In this document: in pieces, positions 58,289-64,000 of the stretch
Numbering within the stretch: position 1 is the first letter of the stretch
How the letters are laid out: each line of letters begins with the position of its first letter
Origin: [Mycoplasma] gypis
GTDB taxonomy: Bacteria; Bacillota_I; Bacilli_A; Mycoplasmatales; Metamycoplasmataceae
NCBI RefSeq assembly: GCF_016924775.1
Contig: NZ_JAFFTD010000003.1
Span: 62,001-126,000, forward strand
Direction of reading: 5' to 3'
DNA length: 64,000 nt
The notes under the pieces: model-generated
Database searches by the model: none
Seen by the model: the letters and a program-made list of their open reading frames with translations, nothing else
What the model was told of the DNA's origin: nothing
Made by a program: the position numbers and the translations under genes

Positions 58289-58699
58289 CTAATTATCAAA
58301 TTGTTGCAAATTGAAAACAAGCAGAAATATAAATTTTTTTGAATATTTACCGAAAGTATCTTCTAAATACTTAGCGACATCTTTCCGTAACTCATCTTTA
58401 TTGGTGTATACATATTGTAGAAATAATTGTTTATTAGGACTGTTAGAATAATCCATAATATCATCATAGTCAAGTAAAACTCCCGCTTCAACATTAACCG
58501 TTTCTATTTTTTTATCAAACGACGATTCTATAGTTTTGTCAGAAGCAGTTTCTGTATTTTTGTCATGGTATGTTTCAAAACTTTCACCTAGAGAATGTTC
58601 TTTTGCTTTTACGATTTTTGTCGATTGATTGCATGATGCAGCCAATAAGGGAGTTATCATTAGAACGAGTGAAATTCTTAGAATTTTTTTAAATCACAA
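58289..58699 (-). pseudogene. Lipoprotein N-terminal part, probably truncated
   Basis: 136 residues. A TTG start at 58699 (AGGAA about 12 bases upstream) gives MWFKKILRISLVLMITPLLA, then the lipobox AASC with Cys near 23, a full lipoprotein signal. Starting at the internal ATG 58660 would remove the signal's charged end. Residues 24-65 are Glu/Lys/Thr-rich with three repeats of a DKx-ES/ET pattern, a typical spacer of mycoplasma surface lipoproteins. The frame ends TAG after LVFNLQQFDN. Since protein-like sequence goes on in the same and other frames downstream, I take it as a truncated gene that may still make a short lipoprotein. Confidence 0.6.
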
Positions 58700-59225
58700 T
58701 ATAATTAATTATTCCTAAACGATCGTAATTATCGGGTTTGTAAAAAGTGTTATTTATTACTTGTTCTAAATATTTTTGTATTTTTATGTATTAAAATTCA
58801 AAAAAACTTTGTTTGATAGCAAAACTCAAGATTTATTTTTTACATCTATTATTTGATAATGTTTTTTAAACCTCAACAAAAAAAGTGCATTATGAATTGT
58901 GAAAATTTAAATTTCTTTTTAAATTAAGCTAATAATTTTTCAATTTCAATTTTTCAGTTTTTATTCAGACAAGAAAAAATATATAGCTAAAAATATTCTT
59001 TTTATTTATTTGTCAACGTATTTTTAAAAATAAAGCTAGATAACTATTTTAGGTGACTAAATTTATAAAAAACACACTCTTTTTGAGAATGTGTTCACAA
59101 AATTAATATACTTTAGTTTTGAAACATATAACAAATTTTGTGTATTTGTTTTAAAGAAATGAAATTACAAACAAAACTATAAAGAGATAGTAAATGTCTC
59201 GATGTTTCGTTTTCTGTGCTTAAGC
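58700..59225. other. Gene-free AT-rich region
   Basis: No believable reading frame. It contains the terminator of the HNH-motif gene (59066-59096). Short AT-rich frames on both strands lack ribosome sites and family features. Confidence 0.5.
59066..59096 (-). terminator. Terminator after the HNH-motif gene
   Basis: Minus strand AACACATTCT-CAAAA-AGAGTGTGTT with one mismatch, then six Ts. It is about 130 bases downstream of the stop at 59226. Confidence 0.7.
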
Positions 59226-60551
59226 TTATAATTTCTTTAAAGATTTTATGGATTGATTGAAGTCTTTTGCTGTTTTATATTTACAAATTCATTCGTTTTT
59301 AAAAACATCAAAAGCACAAAAGTTTGCTGTTTTTGGTTTAACTCTTTCAATCAATCCATAATATTGAGGTTTATTTTTTTCGTGTCTAATTTGTTGAGAT
59401 CAAATTTTGTAGGTTGCACCTTCGTACTCGAAAAGTTTTCTTTGCTTTGGACTAGTAAGCTTTTGAAGAAATTCGTAGGTTTTTGTGCTAACAATCATTT
59501 TATTGATTTTGTGAGTTGAAGCGATTCCTCTTTTTTCTTTATCTAAAACGCTTACTTCCTTTCAAGTATTTTTGTCGGTGAATACATATGGATTGTCTAA
59601 AAAGTCATAACTAATTACTTTTTGAAGCTGATCGTTTTTTGCTTTTTTCGGAGTTTTATTTTTTAATTCTTTAGCTAAGGCAATATATCCTTCACTTTGA
59701 CGAAGTTGTTTACCAAATTCTTTTTGAGTGCAAGAATCAGAGCTTCAGGTTTTAGTTAAAGGATTGTATCAATTAAAGTTTTTTCCATTTTGTCGTTTCA
59801 AGATGAAAAAGACGTTATTTTGATTATACAATTCAGAATTGATTGAAAACTTGTAGTTTTTGTAACTAAAACTTTTATTTTTAAATAAGTGTGCGTTTTC
59901 TTTTCTAACGATAACAGTACTTAATTGTTTAATTACTGAATAGTTTTTTTTGTTACAATTTCCACTTAGAACAATTTCTGTTCATGAAGATTTATCATTT
60001 GCATCATAAGAGTCTTCTAAGACGTCTTTAGAATCTTTAGAGACACTTAAATGCGAGTTTTGTTTAATTGTATCTTGCGAAGTGATTAGCTGAGTTGATT
60101 CAGGCACATAATCTTCATTGGTGTTTTGTTGTTTTCAAGATTCGTATGTTTCAAGATGCTCCGCATAACTCGCTTCCACTTCATCAAGTGTTTGCCACTT
60201 GTATGTTAAAGTATTGAAATATTCAAAAGATCGAAAATTATTTTTAGACTGTCTTTGAATTATTCCATAAATCTTGTCTTTATAACGATTAGGTAAAACA
60301 GTGTAGAAATACTTTTCATCATTGTACTGAAGCTTTTCAGCCATATCTAAATTGTTTTTTACACCCACGATAGTTTGGTTAATGAATAAAGATTCACTTC
60401 CACCTCTTGCTTTTGGAAATATATGGTGGATATTTCATGAGTGAGGGTGATCTTTTTGGTTATAGTAATCCATATGAATTTCTTGACCGAAAAAATCTTT
60501 TCGTTTTTTGAAAAAGTTTTCGATTAATGCATCCTTTTTATTGGTGAGCAT
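59226..60551 (-). CDS. HNH-motif protein with internal repeats, function unknown
   Basis: 441 residues, ATG 60551 (GAAAGGAAA site) to TAA 59226-59228, with UGA-Trp at many positions. Residues 35-70 resemble an HNH/His-Me nuclease core: HSWNIHHIFPKARGG (His42, His43), then Asn58 in FINQTIVG. The usual Asp before the first His is Asn or His here. After it come two copies of a module of roughly 110 residues (about 187-290 and 327-441). Each starts SSWTEIV or NTWKEVS, then has a segment IKQLSTVIV or HKINKMIVS, an aromatic strand (SFSYKNYKFSI or FEYEGATYKIW) and ends with FFILKR or YYGLIER followed by an aromatic FN/FD-K-W block. A half-copy lies at 77-140 (IYGIIQR, FNTLTYKW). The module is not recognised. 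Perhaps a nuclease with substrate-binding repeats; alternatively a non-enzymatic protein. Confidence 0.7.
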
Positions 60552-60624
60552 TTTTTTCCTTTCTCATCTTAATTTTAATTTTTTCATAAAAAAAAGCAAA
60601 TCTTTTGATTCACTTTCTTTATTT

Positions 60625-61422
60625 TTATAGAAATTCTCGCATTTTTTGAACAAATTCATCATATTGTTCAAGTCAAATTGAGTGTCCTGCTTGTAAAAAG
60701 CGATAAACAATAACGTCTTTATTTAAAGAGTGATAGTATTCAGCAATATTTTTGTAATCAATAATACCATCATAAGCACCAATAAATAAACCAACAGGCA
60801 TTTTTGCGTTTTTAATTCCATAATCAATTGCATCCATATTTACTAATTCAGGTAGTTTATGTCCTAAATCGTAAACAAAGTCCAATTTGTTTTTATTTTC
60901 TCTTAAATATTTTTCAACTCTAGAAACAATATCTTTATTATTTAGAATGTAATCAGGTTTATAGTAGCAAAGATTTACTAATTTTTTTCAATCTTCAACA
61001 TTTCTAGGAAAGAAACATTCTTCAAATTCATCCATTCTTACTCTTCCTGAACGAGACATGGGTCCAATTAAAGCAATTTTTTGAATTCTAGGAGCTAGTT
61101 CTTTAATGCTTGCCATTGCAATTCCCCCACCCATTGAATGCCCAATTAAATAAAGATTGTTAATATCTAGCTCTTTAATTCAAACATGAAAAATATCAAC
61201 AAATTCAAGAAAATTCATTAATTCTTTTTTTTCTTCTGAACCACCATGGGCTGGCATGTTAAGTCCATAAATATTGTATTCATCTTTAAATTCTTCAATT
61301 AATTGATTGAAAAAATTAAATTCTGAAGAAAAACCATGAAGAAAAACAAGGTTTTTTTCTTTATTACTATCAAGTTGTAAATATTGAAGTTTGGTATTTT
61401 TATAAATAAATTCTTTTATCAT
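60625..61422 (-). CDS. Alpha/beta hydrolase
   Basis: 265 residues with the alpha/beta-hydrolase order: oxyanion strand NLVFLHGFSSE, PAHGGS, nucleophile elbow LIGHSMGGG (catalytic Ser in GHSMG, near residue 98), an acid in FIGAYDGIIDY and the catalytic His in LQAGHSIWLEQ. Substrate not clear; mycoplasma relatives include esterases, lipases and proline iminopeptidase-like enzymes. The ribosome site TAAGGAG includes the oppC stop codon, 9 bases upstream, so the gene belongs to the opp-like transcript and takes the place where oppD would be expected. UGA-Trp is frequent. Confidence 0.88.
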
Positions 61423-61431
61423 TTTTTCTCC

Positions 61432-62499
61432 TTAATAAAAATCAATTACTTTGGCAATTTCAATTGCTAAAAATTGATTTATAACCAAAAATACAAATAA
61501 ATATAATGTTGGGAATAAGATTTGAAAGATGTTCTTGCTACGATCAGGTCAATTTTCTTTAAATAAAGATACTAAGTTTCAGTCAATATTATAGCCCAAG
61601 AAACTAATGGTTGCAATTAAGAAAATGATGTAACCTATTCTTCTTGCAAATAGTATTAATATTCTTCCAAAAATTGCAGGAATAACGTGACGAATAATGA
61701 TTCTAAAAGAAGAAACATTGATAGATTTTAAAGCAAGAATATAGTCTTTTTTATATTCATCTGCGGCATATGTGTGTGCTCAATAACTTAATCTTACAAA
61801 ACCTGTTACAAATATCATAACAATTACAGATCATAAAGAACCAAAAGATACCAAAACGACAAGAATATATATGATGTCAGGGATTGTAATGAACGAACCA
61901 CTTAATTTTATAAAAAAGTTTGTTAAGTTATTTTGTTTAGATGCTAATCATGTACCAAAAAACAGTCCAAATAGCATTTCCAATGTAAATAACACTATTG
62001 AAGATCCTACAGAGTAGAAAAATAACTGTAATGTATTTACCAAAACATCTTTTCCACTTGAATCTGTTCCTAATAAAGCGATATTACCATTTGAAAATTT
62101 TTGAATATATTCAAGAATATTAAATTGAATTTGTGGAACCAAAGAATCTCTTACAATTTCATAGTGAATTTTGGGTTCACTATTTAAACCTAAAAGAATT
62201 TTTTTATAAATAATATCATTAGGATTTATAAGTATTTTAATTTGTGAATTGTGTGAATTACTAAATCATGGAACAACATTTTGATCTAAATTAATGTTGT
62301 GTAGATTTTTATATGGTTGTGTAGTTCAAAAAAACGAAATCAGTGAAAAAATAATAAGTAACAGTCAAATTATCATTAATGTTACTCCAATTCAATTACT
62401 GAAGAAACGTTTGAAGGAATTAGTTTTTTTTGTAAGTACACTAATTTTATTTTTGTTTTCTTTTACAAAAGAAAAACTATGTTTTTGAGTTTCTAACAT
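61432..62499 (-). CDS. oppC: Oligopeptide ABC transporter permease, OppC-like
   Basis: 355 residues, ATG 62499 to TAA 61432-61434. A cytoplasmic basic N-terminus of about 38 residues is followed by the first membrane helix (WIGVTLMIIWLLLIIFSLIS). Then come an outer loop of about 100 residues with LLGTDSSGKDVL, the typical LGTDxxGRDV element of OppC, and five more helices. The cytoplasmic EAA loop (ILALKSINVSSFRIIIRHVI, about 270) contacts the ATPase. UGA-Trp is common. It overlaps oppB by 7 bases. Family is clear; peptide substrate follows from the family. Confidence 0.88.
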
Positions 62500-63491
62500 G
62501 CTTTATCCCTTCCGTAAGGATCAATAACTTTTTTAATAACTTCAGTTATAAAATAAGTGACTAAATAAACAAATGAAAGAAACATGATTAAGAAACAAAT
62601 TGGTTCGTTTTCATAAGCAAAAATTATTTGGTATAAATATCTTCAAGTACCACTTACACCATAATACACTTCTAAGAAAATACTTGATACAAAAAGTGAA
62701 ATTATTGATAAAGGGATTAGAGTGAGTACGGGAGATATTGAATTTTTTATGACAACTTTAAAAAATCTTTGTGTTGTTGAATAACCAATTGTTTTTGAAA
62801 TTATGTAGTATTGAGTAGATACAACTTTTTTTACTTCATTTCGTGCAATTTGTACAGTTGATGACATGCTAATAAGCACTAAAGAAATAATAGGTAAAAT
62901 CCAAGTCGAATATTTTTTTTCATTAAACTCAACGATATTACCAGTTGAAGAATAAATAAGATTAATAATAGGTATCAAAATTAAAACTGATATAGAAATA
63001 AAAATTATTACAAATCAGTTAATAATATAGTCTCAAAAAGTTCCGTTTTTGTATCCAGCAAAAACTCCCAACAAATAACCAAGAAAAAAACTGAAAAGCA
63101 AAGAAATTAGACCAATGATATAACTATATTTGTTTCTTTGGATAAAGTAATAAGAAGGAATAGTATCTTGAATACTTTGAATTCCTAAAGAGCTATCTAC
63201 ATGTGAAAAAGGAAGAAAATTTACACTAAAGAATCTGAGAAAGAAGTCTCAGATTCTGTGTAAAACAGGTTTGTTTATTCCATATTTTTCGTAAGCGTTA
63301 TCTAACAATTCTTTTGTTGCTCCACTAATATCACCGTTTTGCATCTTCTGATAGTAAAGTGGCAAGGGGTGAAGAATAGTCAGAATTGTAAATATTAATA
63401 CATTAATTAAAACTAAAACTAAAAAACTTATTAATATTTTTTTAAATAAAAATCAGAATACACTATTTTGTAATTTTGAAATCTTGAGCAT
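62493..63491 (-). CDS. oppB: Oligopeptide ABC transporter permease, OppB-like
   Basis: 332 residues, ATG 63491 to TAG 62493-62495. The first membrane helix (FLFKKILISFLVLVLINVLIF) is followed by an outer loop with EKYGINKPVLHRIWDFF, which matches the LGLDxPxxxQY-type region of OppB, and then five helices. The EAA-type loop ISKTIGYSTTQRFFKVVIKN precedes the last helices and the C-terminal DPYGR is conserved. It starts 29 bases inside the upstream gene and overlaps oppC, so the transporter genes are translationally coupled. It is somewhat diverged from typical OppB. Confidence 0.85.
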
Positions 63492-64000
63492 AGATAATAT
63501 CGTCCAGAGCAGCGGGAATGTCTAAATGTTTTTTTGTAACTTTATAGTCAAATGTGCTTAGAGAAGGTATTCATTTTTCAAGATTTATATCAAATGATCT
63601 TCATGTGTTTAATTCACGTAATAAATTAATCAATGTTTCATTATCTACTGTTTTTAGGTAAGTTCTTGCAAACCTTGAAGCTTCTGCAATATTATCGATT
63701 GTAAAGATACCTTTTTTTGGTGAATATTCATAACCAATACCACCTAATCCTGCAAATTTAAACGCTTGAAGATTTGAGTCATATATTCCACGTAAATATA
63801 GGTTTCTTTCTTCATATGAGTTAAATTTATTAAAATCATCTCATGTTATTTTACGTCATGGATATGTTTCATTATTTTGAGAATCAGAACTAGGATCATA
63901 AATTTCATTCATCAAGAATTTCTTATTTTCGAACATTTCTTTTAATTTTTTAGCATAGCCTGTCAACGCAGGAAATTCTCTTGCCAATTTATCATCAGAA
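63463..64000 (-). CDS. C-terminal part of an OppA-like substrate-binding protein (cut by window edge)
   Basis: 179 residues of the 3' end are in the window, ending TAG 63463-63465. The part seen is soluble, with aromatic and charged residues (YPWRKITWDDFNKFNSYEER, GLGGIGYEYSPKKG) and UGA-Trp codons at several places; there is no membrane helix. Its place directly before oppB, with a 29-base overlap, and its size suggest the oligopeptide-binding lipoprotein OppA. The signal peptide and most of the protein lie beyond base 64000, so the assignment rests mainly on gene order. Confidence 0.6.

Noticed and set aside
59226-60551. HNH protein as a Cas9 or restriction enzyme
   Set aside because: No RuvC parts, no Arg-rich bridge helix, no CRISPR array, and no methyltransferase gene nearby; only a short HNH-like motif is present.

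Overview
The window is bacterial and almost certainly from a mycoplasma of the hominis group (Mycoplasma hominis, Mycoplasmopsis and relatives). The DNA is very AT-rich. UGA is read as tryptophan throughout: most long genes stay open only if TGA is sense. A lone 5S rRNA gene is present, and the adjacent P80/P60 membrane-complex genes are those known from M. hominis. I cannot name the species.

Layout. 1-6.8 kb: serS (minus, cut by the window edge), then a plus-strand housekeeping run recD2-pth-tilS-ftsH. 6.8-19.8 kb, minus strand: a membrane protein, a MacB/FtsX-type ABC transporter whose permease is 2751 residues long, rsmG overlapping prs, an orphan ABC ATPase and rpmB. 20.5-29.0 kb, plus strand: a tightly overlapped operon asp23-like, fakA, plsX, rnc, smc, pepO, started by an extended -10 promoter that probably gives a leaderless mRNA. 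29.1-46.3 kb: an operon of a 98-residue membrane protein and two giant N-terminally anchored helical proteins (2808 and 2773 residues) that look like tandem paralogues and end at a perfect 32-bp palindromic terminator.

46.3-53.7 kb: a Pr6Pr-like membrane protein, a degenerate LicD-like protein (minus), the P80-P60 pair, recO, tRNA-Tyr and tRNA-Gln (minus), 5S rRNA and a Nudix hydrolase. 53.9-57.6 kb, minus strand: apt with an in-frame internal deletion, pepF and an amino-acid permease. 57.6-59.2 kb: mostly gene-poor, with a decaying lipoprotein gene. 59.2-64.0 kb, minus strand: an oligopeptide-transporter cluster (end of a probable oppA, oppB, oppC), an alpha/beta hydrolase and an HNH-motif protein with internal repeats.

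Biology. The housekeeping parts cover translation quality control and tRNA modification, membrane proteolysis, phospholipid precursor supply from exogenous fatty acids (FakA, PlsX), chromosome organisation (SMC) and peptide use (Opp, PepF, PepO). The surface-associated genes are the most unusual: the two giant paralogues, the giant ABC permease with about 1800 residues outside the membrane, and the P80/P60 complex. The least explained loci are the giant-paralogue operon, the HNH-repeat protein, the deleted apt and the LicD-like protein without catalytic acidic residues.
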